From assembly GCF_000169175.1 (NCBI RefSeq), contig NZ_AAWS01000013.1:167254-231253 (forward strand): DNA of 64,000 nucleotides, in the 5' to 3' direction. Source of the stretch: Microscilla marina ATCC 23134. Its GTDB lineage: Bacteria > Bacteroidota > Bacteroidia > Cytophagales > Microscillaceae. The notes below the pieces were generated by a model. The model saw nothing but the letters and a program-made list of their open reading frames with translations, was not told the DNA's origin and did no database searches. Positions 26,981-35,241 of the stretch are shown one piece after another. Within the stretch, counting starts at the first letter, position 1. The number at the start of each line of letters is the position of its first letter. The position numbers and the translations under genes are program-made.

Positions 26981-28000
26981 GTGTCCCATATTTACTGTAT
27001 GCAACAGGTCAAAAAAGTATTACAAGAAGTATTTGCTTTGCAACCCCAGGCTCAAACCCATGTATGGCAGTGGCACCAAGCCCAACAGTGGAAGTATTTA
27101 CCTGCCCTTCGGTATTCGCTCCAAGAGCTTGGGTATCACTTTGAGCTATTGCCTGAAAAAAAACAGGATTTACTCACCTGCGAAGAATACCTTAAAACCT
27201 ATACTATCCGTGAAAACGGGCGAAAAACCTGGCCCAACGAATGGGTAGATGCTACCAAAGGTACACTAGACCAACAAGGTTTAGATCATTTGTGGCTTAA
27301 GCCCGATGAGGGGTATTTGGTAAAGCTACTTAAGGCATCAGGTGAGGAACAGGACTTGGAACGCCTCAAAAAAGTAGTGCAAAGCAAAGCTTTTAAATAT
27401 CGTGGACTCGATAAAAACATTGAAGAACGCAAACAAGCCCGCCTACGCAAGCTCCAGCAAAGTATTGATAAGCAAGAGGTGGTGTTGTTTTTGGGTAGGC
27501 AAAACCGGGTATACAAGGCATTGCAACAAAAGCTAAATGAGCGATACGCTGGCAAACTACGCTTTATAAGCGACCATATATGGTCATCGCGAGGTTATAT
27601 AGAGCCAGGAGTGAAGGCCTCAGACAATCGGCTGAGCCTTATTCAGGCAGCCGAAACTATTCATCGTTTGCCCACATTAGGGTTGAGTGGTGAGGCTATA
27701 GCCCAACGTTTTATTATGTTTTCTTTGGACAACTACAACGCCAAAACTTGTATGGCAGCCATGTACTCAGATTGTAATCGAATTGCGCGAAGTGATGGTA
27801 AACCTAAAATTGAGGGCATCGATAAATTTGCTTTTGCCTACACTGGTTTGACTGATCTTGAGCTTGCCAACATTGTAAGAAATAAACATTGGTTGAGTTA
27901 TACCCGGTTTTGTCGCACTGGTGCCAATGGTGAACCTGAAGAATTGAGCCAACAGCAAGTGTTAGAAGAGTACGGCATTAAGGAAGTGCCACTCGTATAG
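26981..28000 (+). CDS. Conserved-looking protein of unknown function
   Basis: 339 residues, no signal peptide or membrane segment. I do not recognise it. The N-terminal third is rich in Gln and Trp (QTHVWQWHQAQQWKYLPALR), the middle has a basic helix (ERKQARLRKLQQSIDK), and VVLFLGRQNRVYKALQQKLN looks like the start of an alpha/beta domain. The C-terminal part has GIDKFAFAYTGLTDLELANI. Codon use resembles neighbours, so it is probably genuine. The ATG at 26999 is an alternative start. Confidence 0.75.
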   Translation: MSHIYCMQQVKKVLQEVFALQPQAQTHVWQWHQAQQWKYLPALRYSLQELGYHFELLPEKKQDLLTCEEYLKTYTIRENGRKTWPNEWVDATKGTLDQQGLDHLWLKPDEGYLVKLLKASGEEQDLERLKKVVQSKAFKYRGLDKNIEERKQARLRKLQQSIDKQEVVLFLGRQNRVYKALQQKLNERYAGKLRFISDHIWSSRGYIEPGVKASDNRLSLIQAAETIHRLPTLGLSGEAIAQRFIMFSLDNYNAKTCMAAMYSDCNRIARSDGKPKIEGIDKFAFAYTGLTDLELANIVRNKHWLSYTRFCRTGANGEPEELSQQQVLEEYGIKEVPLV

Positions 28001-28038
28001 AAATAGGCATTGTCTATCTAACAAACGCAATACATTAA

Positions 28039-28087
28039 AACCTCTACTTTACAAACTTAAAAATAGGAGCGTATAAATGTAGAGGTT
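28039..28087. terminator. Hairpin between convergent genes
   Basis: AACCTCTAC (28039-28047) pairs with GTAGAGGTT (28079-28087) over a 31-base loop. The T-rich side is on the minus strand, so it fits the S9 peptidase gene best. Confidence 0.45.
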
Positions 28088-28153
28088 GTAAGGGTGTTTA
28101 AGTGGGCAGTTTGGAGATGTTTGCCCTAGCCAAAACAATTTAAAAACAAGTTC

Positions 28154-30526
28154 TTACTTCAGGTTTTCCTCAAACAGCTTAAAAATGCGTTTATACTCGT
28201 CTGCCCAACTGGTAGGCTCTACAAAACTGTGGCGTTCTATAGGGTAAACTGCTAGTTCCCAATCTTCCTTCCTTAGCTCTATCAAACGTTGGCTCAAGCG
28301 TACAATGTCTTGAAATTGTACATTGTAATCAATCATTCCGTGACACATCAACAAGGCTCCCTTGAGTCCTTCGGCAAAATAAATGGGTGAACTTCTGGCA
28401 TAAGCAATGCTGTCTAGCACCGGAGTGTTGAGTATATTGTTGGTATAAGGGTGATTGTAATGCGCCCAATCAGTAACTGACCTTAACGCAGCACCTGCTT
28501 TGAATACATCAGGGGTAGTAAACATTGCCATCAGTGTAATAAACCCACCATACGACCCACCGTAAATCCCGATTTTGTTAGGGTCAATGTTATAACGGTC
28601 AACCAATACCTTAGCTCCGTCTACATTGTCAGTCAAGTCTTTACCACCCATGTGCCGATAAATACCTGTGCGCCAGTCTCTGCCATAGCCCCTGCTTCCT
28701 CGGTAGTCTATATCCATAACCGTATAGCCATTTTGCACCAAAAAGTTATGAAACAGGTACTCTCTGTCGTAGCTGCTCCAGCCTTTATGGGCATTTTGTA
28801 AATACCCTGCTCCGTGCACAAAAATAGCTGCTTTACCCTGTTTAGGGGCAGTTTTTGGACGGTATACCCTGGCATATACAGTCGCTCCGTCGCGGGCTTT
28901 AAAACTAATTATTTCAGGAGCAAGCCATGCATACTGTTTAAAGGCAGAGGTGCGCGAATCAGTGATTTTTACTGCTTGAGCCTTTGCTTTATTGGGCATC
29001 AGGTAGAGTTCGGGCGGAGTGTTGGTATTAGAGTATAACACTGCTGCTTGTGTTTCATCGGGCGAAAGGGTCACATTGTTGAACCCGGTTTTAGTGGTAA
29101 TTTGGGTACGTTTGCCCCCTTTTAAAGGCATTTTGTAAACATGGTAGACTCCTGGGTGTACCTCGTTGGTACGTAAATACCACCATTTTTTATCCCTGGA
29201 AATCCAAGCCTCTGTCACTTCAAACTTTCCTTGGGTCAATGCCTTGGTTTTGCCATTGTTTACATTGACTGTGTACAGATGTGAGTACCCCGTTTTTTCG
29301 GATTGAAAATATACCCGTTGGTTATCGGGCATCCAGCCTACATTGCCCATAAAAAAGTTCCAACTGATGCCCGGACCACCTATCCATGCTTCGTTGCGTT
29401 GGCGATTGAGGAGTTTAAGTTTACCAGTGCTGGCGTTTAATAGCACAATCCAACGGTCTTTAGAGTCTTGCGAACGAATGACCATTACTGCCTTTTTACC
29501 ATCTGCCGACCAAATAGGTGAGTGTGGAATTACTTTTCGGGCTTTTTTCTTGCCAGGTTTGCGACCATATTCTTTATAATAAGCAGGTAAATCATAGATG
29601 CCCGCCAATTGCTCAAAATCGACCATTTTCACCTTGTTTGCCTTTAGGTCAAATATACCAAATGCATAACTTGTTTGGGGGCTGCCTACTTTAGGGCGTT
29701 GGTCTACCGGGTTGGTATAGCCCGATTTGGTAATAAATTGCATGACACTGGTACGCTTGCGATCGGGGTAACTTGACAACCTAAAAGTAACAAAATTTTT
29801 GCTAGGACTCAGTTGCAAATTATTTACGTATTTGCCTTTGAGGTAAATTACTTTGGGGCGTTTGGGACGGGGAGTTTGTCGGTTTTTTTTCCTAAATGCT
29901 TGTTCTTTTTGGCGTTTTTTCAAGACATCCATCAGCACCATTTGCTGGTCTTTCAACCATTGGTCTTGCTTATTGGTTTTTTTGTTATGCCTGGGATTAC
30001 CCGATTTAAAGTTAGTCAGTTGTTTAAGGCTACCATCGCTCAAGCTCCATTCAAATAAATTATTCCCTTGTTGGTAAACCAAACTCTTTTCATCCCCCGA
30101 AAAACTCACGTTACTTTCTTGTGCTGTAGTATGGGTAATCTGGCGTATTTTACCGTTTTTATGCCAATAAACATCCCCGTTTTGAGTATACACTTTTTGG
30201 GTGCGGGCTTTGTTGTAGTTGCCAAATCTGTCTGGCATATTGGCTAGTTCATTTTTGCTTATCTTTTCAGGTTTACCCACTACTTTCCCATCACGTATTT
30301 TTACCCCGTACAGTGCTCCTTGGGGAGCTTGCTTAGGGTTCCAGTGAAAGTAAACCTTGCTGCCGTCTTCTGCCCAGAATATTCTTGAGGGAGCATAGCC
30401 AATAAATTTTTCCCCCTCCATGATTTGATCAATGCTCAGTTTTTTTTGAGCCATTGCCTTTTCACAAATACTTGACAAGCAAAAATAGGTCAAGCAAAAA
30501 AAGGTTTGTAAGAATAGTTGCTTCAT
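28154..30526 (-). CDS. S9-family prolyl oligopeptidase-type peptidase
   Basis: 790 residues, exported (hydrophobic signal at residues 5-22). An N-terminal beta-propeller with TolB/DPP IV-like repeats (for example VSFSGDEKSLVY, PIWSADGKKAVMV, GWMPDNQRVYF) covers about 50-550. The C-terminal alpha/beta hydrolase holds the triad Ser658 in GIYGGSYGGF, Asp733 in HGMIDYNVQ and His766 in ERHSF. Expected to be a periplasmic peptidase cutting peptides, probably after proline. A 65-residue membrane protein gene lies 13 bp upstream in the same operon. Confidence 0.95.
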   Translation of the reverse strand: MKQLFLQTFFCLTYFCLSSICEKAMAQKKLSIDQIMEGEKFIGYAPSRIFWAEDGSKVYFHWNPKQAPQGALYGVKIRDGKVVGKPEKISKNELANMPDRFGNYNKARTQKVYTQNGDVYWHKNGKIRQITHTTAQESNVSFSGDEKSLVYQQGNNLFEWSLSDGSLKQLTNFKSGNPRHNKKTNKQDQWLKDQQMVLMDVLKKRQKEQAFRKKNRQTPRPKRPKVIYLKGKYVNNLQLSPSKNFVTFRLSSYPDRKRTSVMQFITKSGYTNPVDQRPKVGSPQTSYAFGIFDLKANKVKMVDFEQLAGIYDLPAYYKEYGRKPGKKKARKVIPHSPIWSADGKKAVMVIRSQDSKDRWIVLLNASTGKLKLLNRQRNEAWIGGPGISWNFFMGNVGWMPDNQRVYFQSEKTGYSHLYTVNVNNGKTKALTQGKFEVTEAWISRDKKWWYLRTNEVHPGVYHVYKMPLKGGKRTQITTKTGFNNVTLSPDETQAAVLYSNTNTPPELYLMPNKAKAQAVKITDSRTSAFKQYAWLAPEIISFKARDGATVYARVYRPKTAPKQGKAAIFVHGAGYLQNAHKGWSSYDREYLFHNFLVQNGYTVMDIDYRGSRGYGRDWRTGIYRHMGGKDLTDNVDGAKVLVDRYNIDPNKIGIYGGSYGGFITLMAMFTTPDVFKAGAALRSVTDWAHYNHPYTNNILNTPVLDSIAYARSSPIYFAEGLKGALLMCHGMIDYNVQFQDIVRLSQRLIELRKEDWELAVYPIERHSFVEPTSWADEYKRIFKLFEENLK

Positions 30527-30539
30527 TGTTATATGATTA

Positions 30540-30737
30540 TTATTTATTGAATATATGAGAATATACTAGCCCTAATAAAGCCCCTGTGCTGGCGCCGCCT
30601 AGCGTCCAGACAATAAAACCTGTCACTGCTTTGGTTGGAATAACCTGAAGTAAATAAAGGATAATGGCAATTATAACCATCACCATAGCACCACCACCTA
30701 CCAGTTGGAGCAAGTTTTTAAAAATTTGAGGAACCAT
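30540..30737 (-). CDS. Small two-helix membrane protein
   Basis: 65 residues with two hydrophobic helices (about 17-32 and 38-60), the second glycine-rich (GFIVWTLGGASTGALLG). Family not recognised. It ends 13 bp before the S9 peptidase start on the same strand, so they are probably cotranscribed. Confidence 0.6.
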   Translation of the reverse strand: MVPQIFKNLLQLVGGGAMVMVIIAIILYLLQVIPTKAVTGFIVWTLGGASTGALLGLVYSHIFNK

Positions 30738-30893
30738 TCATCAAGTGTTTATAAGAGAGGATGTTATGCATTTACATTGCCTGAAAATCAGTTGTTTAGT
30801 ATTTTGGTAATAAAAAAATGCAGTAAAGCCACCTCCTGTGTTGGTATTTGACCACCACAAGGTGAGCAGCGAAAACTATTCACAGATTTTGTT

Positions 30894-30901
30894 CAAATAT
30901 A
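30894..30901 (-). promoter_or_regulatory. -7 box for the S9 peptidase operon
   Basis: TATATTTG on the minus strand, a TAnnTTTG match about 160 bp before the small membrane protein gene. No -33 element seen. Confidence 0.25.
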
Positions 30902-30983
30902 TGTTAAAACTACCTTAGATTGCGAATATCCAGAGTGGATTTGCTTGGTATTCTATGAATTTTACGATTTAGATAAAATAAAA

Positions 30984-31964
30984 ATGAAAGCTGTAGTTAT
31001 CAAAGAATTTGGTGGTCCCGAACAACTTAGGTTGGGAGAGTGGGACAAGCCAACCCCTGCAAAAAATGAAGTATTAGTAAAAGTACATGCGTCAGCGCTC
31101 AATCGTGCCGATACTCTCCAGCGCAAAGGAGTGTACCCACCACCAGCTGGAGCCAGCCCTATCTTGGGGCTTGAGCTTGCCGGAGAAGTAGTAGAGGTAG
31201 GAAGTGCCATAAGTCGTTGGCAAACAGGTGATCAAGTGTTTGGTTTGGTGCAGGGAGGGGGCTATGCTGAGTATGCTGTTATTCATGAATATATGGCCAT
31301 GCCTTTGCCCCAAGGTTTTACTTTTGAGCAAGCTGTAGCTATTCCAGAAGTATTTCTGACGGCATTTCAGGCGTTACGCTGGCTTGCCCGTGTTCAACCC
31401 AACGAGACGGTGCTAGTGCACGCAGGTGCCAGTGGGGTAGGTACTGCGGCTATTCAACTTGCCAAAGCAATGGGAGCCAGGGTGGTAGTGACTGCCTCAG
31501 TGGGCAAACACCAAACTTGCCTCGACTTGGGAGCAGAGCTGGCCATTGATTATAAAACGGAGGATTTTCAGCAGCGTACCCTTGACTTTACCCAAGGCAA
31601 AGGGGTTGATGTAGTCATTGATTTTATTGCTGCACCATATTTTCATCAAAACATAGAAGCCCTGGCAGTAGACGGGCGTATGGTGATATTAGCTTTGATG
31701 GGGGGCACCAAAGTGTCAGAGTTTAACCTTGCCAAAATGCTGCGTAAACGTTTGTCAGTGATGGGGTCTACCTTAAGAGCACGTAGCCAAGACTATCAAA
31801 TAAAGCTTACTCAAGACCTGGCTGAGTTTGCTATTCCATTAATAACCCAAGGTAAAATAGCACCTGTCATTGATTCGGTGTTTGACTGGACCGAGGTTGC
31901 CGAGGCACATCGTTATATGGAAGCCAACAAAAACGTAGGTAAAATTATATTGAAAATAAGTTAA
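30984..31964 (+). CDS. NAD(P)H quinone oxidoreductase, PIG3-like
   Basis: 326 residues from the ATG at 30984 (MKAVVIKEFGGPEQL); an upstream in-frame start adds 13 residues atypical of the family. A zinc-free medium-chain dehydrogenase/reductase: GroES-like N-terminal domain, then a Rossmann domain with VHAGASGVGTAAIQLAKAMG. The motif set matches the TP53I3/PIG3 quinone reductase group, which reduces quinones with NADPH. No catalytic zinc cysteine cluster is present. It converges with the histidine kinase gene, leaving 8 bp between stop codons. Confidence 0.92.
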   Translation: MKAVVIKEFGGPEQLRLGEWDKPTPAKNEVLVKVHASALNRADTLQRKGVYPPPAGASPILGLELAGEVVEVGSAISRWQTGDQVFGLVQGGGYAEYAVIHEYMAMPLPQGFTFEQAVAIPEVFLTAFQALRWLARVQPNETVLVHAGASGVGTAAIQLAKAMGARVVVTASVGKHQTCLDLGAELAIDYKTEDFQQRTLDFTQGKGVDVVIDFIAAPYFHQNIEALAVDGRMVILALMGGTKVSEFNLAKMLRKRLSVMGSTLRARSQDYQIKLTQDLAEFAIPLITQGKIAPVIDSVFDWTEVAEAHRYMEANKNVGKIILKIS

Positions 31965-31972
31965 AAGTGAGT

Positions 31973-33211
31973 TTATTCCTCTTCGGGTATTCCTTCTTTC
32001 AGAATAATGCTAAAAGTGGTGCCTTTATCAACCTCTGAGGTTTTGATAAAAATACGCCCTTTGTGGTATTCTTCAATAATTCTTTTGGCAAGTGTTAGCC
32101 CCAGCCCCCAGCCGCGTTTTTTGGTAGTAAAACCAGGGTTAAACACTTGCTTTACCTGCTGTTTGTTCATCCCTTTGCCTGTGTCGGTAATGTCAATTAC
32201 TACGTCTCCTTCTGGGATTTCGCGTAAGCGCAAACGTAGTTCTCCACGGCCTGCCATAGCATCTACTGCATTTTTACAAATGTTTTCTATGACCCACTCA
32301 AACAAATAACGGTTCATGTTGACCATTTTTTCGGGAGGAAGCCAATCCTTTACTCTCACCTTTACCTGACTGGAAATACGCCTTTGCAGGTAGTTCATAA
32401 AACCTTGCACCACCACTGAGATATTTTCTGGCTGGAGGGTAGGCTCAGAGCCTATGCTTGAAAAACGCGCCGTAACCATTTGTAAACGTTGCACATCTTT
32501 TTCGAGTTCATCGGCTACTATTGGGTCAGCGGTTTCATCCAGACGCAAGTATTCTACCCAAGCCATGAGCGACGAAATAGGTGTGCCCAGTTGGTGGGCA
32601 GTTTCTTTGGCAAGCCCTACCCAAATCCGGTTTTGTTCGGCACGACGTGAATAGTTAAATGCCATATAGGTAAGCAAACCAAAGATAACAATGACAACAA
32701 ACTGTACATAAGGATAGTAACGGAGTTGCTCTAACAGGTCAGAGTTTCGGTAGTAGATGTAGTTTTTTTCACCCAGAAATGAGACTACTATAGGTAGGTT
32801 TTCTTCTCTCATAATGGCAAGCTCTTTTTGAAGAATCTTTTCCTCTTGCTCGACAATCTTTTGTGCTTCGCCTACCGACAGTAGCTTTTGGGGTTCTTCG
32901 ATGGAGCTATTTTGCTCGCTGGGTAATTTTATGTTACGTGAATTGATAATTTTACCTTTCTCATCAGTCAAAATCATAGGAACTGAGTTATTGGCGCCTA
33001 CTATTTCTTGCATCAAAAATGTTAGTTCATCCCCTACTTTTTCATCTACAGCAAACTCCAGCCCTTTGGCATACAAGTCAATCAACCTTTTCTCTCGTTG
33101 TTCAAGTTTTTTTACCAATGTGTTGGTATAGTATAATGACACCCCAGCAAGCAGCAAAGCAATAGCTACTATTCCAACCTTAAACTTCGATTTGTTGTTG
33201 TATATATCCAT
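31973..33211 (-). CDS. Sensor histidine kinase
   Basis: 412 residues from the ATG at 33211; a TTG 42 bp upstream would add 14 residues. Two membrane helices (about residues 12-31 and 169-185) flank a periplasmic domain of about 135 residues with a coiled-coil-like centre. The phosphoacceptor His206 is in KETAHQLGTPISS. The ATPase domain shows NICKNAVDAM (N box), DTGKGM (G1) and GWGLGLTLAKRIIEEY (G2). No response regulator gene is adjacent, so it is an orphan kinase here. Confidence 0.93.
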   Translation of the reverse strand: MDIYNNKSKFKVGIVAIALLLAGVSLYYTNTLVKKLEQREKRLIDLYAKGLEFAVDEKVGDELTFLMQEIVGANNSVPMILTDEKGKIINSRNIKLPSEQNSSIEEPQKLLSVGEAQKIVEQEEKILQKELAIMREENLPIVVSFLGEKNYIYYRNSDLLEQLRYYPYVQFVVIVIFGLLTYMAFNYSRRAEQNRIWVGLAKETAHQLGTPISSLMAWVEYLRLDETADPIVADELEKDVQRLQMVTARFSSIGSEPTLQPENISVVVQGFMNYLQRRISSQVKVRVKDWLPPEKMVNMNRYLFEWVIENICKNAVDAMAGRGELRLRLREIPEGDVVIDITDTGKGMNKQQVKQVFNPGFTTKKRGWGLGLTLAKRIIEEYHKGRIFIKTSEVDKGTTFSIILKEGIPEEE

Positions 33212-33253
33212 AAAACCTCTGTGTGCTTCTTCAAGAAAGAGTCGAGCCTGCAA

Positions 33254-33607
33254 ATATCAAAACTAAAATGGTATACGTAAATATAAAATACAAAATTAAA
33301 GCTAATAAAAAGACTTGGACATGCGAATATTTACATTGCCAAGCGCCTAGTCAAAAGGGCAATTGATTGGACAAATACCAGTGGGTGATGTAATAAAATC
33401 GTACATAACGAACAAACTTAAAGCCTTTTCAGGGTGTTAAACCAAGTAAAATTGACATATATCATTTTCTTATCAGAGGGAATTGGCTTCCTTGCAACAT
33501 CTTTAATAAGTCAAACTTAAAGACTAAAAAACACAAGCCCTTATTTGGAATCTATCTAAATTAGTAGGGTGTGGCTCTGTTACTTTCTATGTTGAAAAAT
33601 TAGATAT
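33254..33607. other. Intergenic between histidine kinase and hemA
   Basis: About 350 bp of AT-rich sequence separating divergent genes. I see no repeat, terminator or small gene; the hemA -7 box follows directly. Confidence 0.5.
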
Positions 33608-33615
33608 TACTTTTG
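33608..33615 (+). promoter_or_regulatory. -7 box of hemA
   Basis: TACTTTTG, a perfect TAnnTTTG. It overlaps the GTG at 33615, so a transcript from here would start about 33622 and could not use that GTG. It supports the ATG at 33639. No TTG at the usual distance upstream. Confidence 0.45.
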
Positions 33616-33638
33616 TGAAAAATAATCGTGCGGCTCAT

Positions 33639-34916
33639 ATGTATAACAACTTCAAATCTGTTACATTATCATACAAAAACACTCCAATCAATATTCGTGA
33701 AGCTTTGTCATTAAATGAAAATGATTGCAAGGCTTTGTTGCGTGAACTTAGAGAGTTGGAAGACATGACCGATATGTTGGTACTGTCTACCTGTAACCGT
33801 ACTGAAGTGTACTATACCTCGTCACAGGATTATTCTGCTGAAGTAATTCAACAACTGGGCGTTTTAAAGAATATCCCGCATATTCAAAACTATACCGAAT
33901 ACTTTACCCTCCTTAACAATTCGCAAGAAGCAGTACATCACTTATTTAGTGTAGCTATGGGGTTAGAGTCTCAGGTGGTGGGCGATATGCAAATCTCTAA
34001 TCAAGTAAAAAATGCTTACCAGTGGGCAGCCGATATAGGTACAGCCGGACCGTTTCTGCACCGTTTGTTGCACACTATTTTCTTTACTAATAAACGAGTA
34101 GTACAAGAAACAAATTTTCGCAGTGGGGCAGCCTCCACTTCTTATGCTTCAGTAGAACTGATAGAAGACCTTGCTAATGACATTCGTGACCCTAAAGTAT
34201 TGGTATTAGGCGTAGGCGAAATAGGTACCGATGTGAGTCGGTCGTTGGAAGGCAGCTTTATCAATGATATTACGATATGCAACCGTACCTTGGCAAAAGC
34301 CGAAAAACTTGCTGCGGAGTGTGGTGCAAAGGTGATACCGTTTGAAAATGTAAGGCAAGCCATTCTGGAAGCAGACATTGTCATTTCTTCGGTAGCCCTT
34401 AACGAACCCTTTATTACTAAAGAGAGTTTGAGCCAACAAGACCTACACTCGTTTAAGTATTTTATAGACCTTGCCGTGCCTCGAAGCGTAGAGCCAGTAA
34501 TAGAAGATCTGGCTGGAATGGTGGTATACAACATTGATGATATCAACAATAAAGCGTCTAAGGCACTTGAGCGTCGCCTTCAGGCAATTCCTGATGTAAA
34601 GGCAATTGTCAATGAGGCTATAGCCGAGTTTGGTGAGTGGTCAAAAGAAATGGAAGTGTCGCCTACCATTAAAAAAATAAAAATGTCGCTTGAGCAAATT
34701 CGCCAGGAAGAGCTTGAACGTTATATGAAAGACCTTACTCAAAATGAGTCGGACAAACTGGAAAAAATCACCAAAAGCCTCATGCAAAAAATTATTAAGC
34801 TTCCGGTGCTACAGCTCAAGGCAGCCTGCAAAAGAGGGGATGCCGAATCTTTAATTGATGTTTTAAATGATTTGTTTGACCTCGAAAAACAACCTACCCA
34901 AAAAATACGCAAGTAA
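33639..34916 (+). CDS. hemA: Glutamyl-tRNA reductase
   Basis: 425 residues. Reduces glutamyl-tRNA to glutamate-1-semialdehyde, the first committed step of C5-pathway tetrapyrrole (haem) synthesis. The catalytic Cys lies in LSTCNRTEVY, the family's GLESQVVGDMQI follows, then the NADPH site VLGVGEIG, and the C-terminal dimerisation helices. The ATG at 33639 (MYNNFKSVTL) is chosen over the GTG at 33615 because a -7 box overlaps the GTG. In this window haem synthesis also includes ferrochelatase at the far end and haem A enzymes in the oxidase operon. Confidence 0.95.
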   Translation: MYNNFKSVTLSYKNTPINIREALSLNENDCKALLRELRELEDMTDMLVLSTCNRTEVYYTSSQDYSAEVIQQLGVLKNIPHIQNYTEYFTLLNNSQEAVHHLFSVAMGLESQVVGDMQISNQVKNAYQWAADIGTAGPFLHRLLHTIFFTNKRVVQETNFRSGAASTSYASVELIEDLANDIRDPKVLVLGVGEIGTDVSRSLEGSFINDITICNRTLAKAEKLAAECGAKVIPFENVRQAILEADIVISSVALNEPFITKESLSQQDLHSFKYFIDLAVPRSVEPVIEDLAGMVVYNIDDINNKASKALERRLQAIPDVKAIVNEAIAEFGEWSKEMEVSPTIKKIKMSLEQIRQEELERYMKDLTQNESDKLEKITKSLMQKIIKLPVLQLKAACKRGDAESLIDVLNDLFDLEKQPTQKIRK

Positions 34917-35241
34917 TCTTACAAGTTACATACTAAGCGTTAAAATAATGTGTTTATAACAAACATAATTACAAATCAGATTATTTTTGTTAGGGCATAT
35001 ATGCCACAATGCTTAGGCTAAGTTGGATTTCATTACCCTTTTTTATAGCTTTACCCGCTTAGTTTAGCATTCTATAAGCATTGTAAATTTATTTTTACAA
35101 AATGTATCAGGAATTGTATATTTTTGCTTGAAATATGTATTTGTAACATTTAAAATTACATCCTATCCCTTCAACGTGGATTGAATAATTTTTAAACTGA
35201 TAAAAGGCTTATTTTTTGGTATAGCCTAACCAACCTAAAGT
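34917..35241. other. Intergenic between hemA and the OmpA-like gene
   Basis: 325 AT-rich bases. An AT-rich hairpin (AACAAAcATAAT at 34958-34969 with ATTATtTTTGTT at 34980-34991) may be a weak hemA terminator. Two TATTTTTG boxes (34982-34989 and 35119-35126) are candidate -7 elements for the next gene; neither has a clear -33 partner. Confidence 0.4.

Noticed and set aside
26867..27004. Longer N terminus for the lipoprotein
   Set aside because: Adds 46 residues without signal character and overlaps the divergent gene; the ATG at 26866 gives a clean lipobox.
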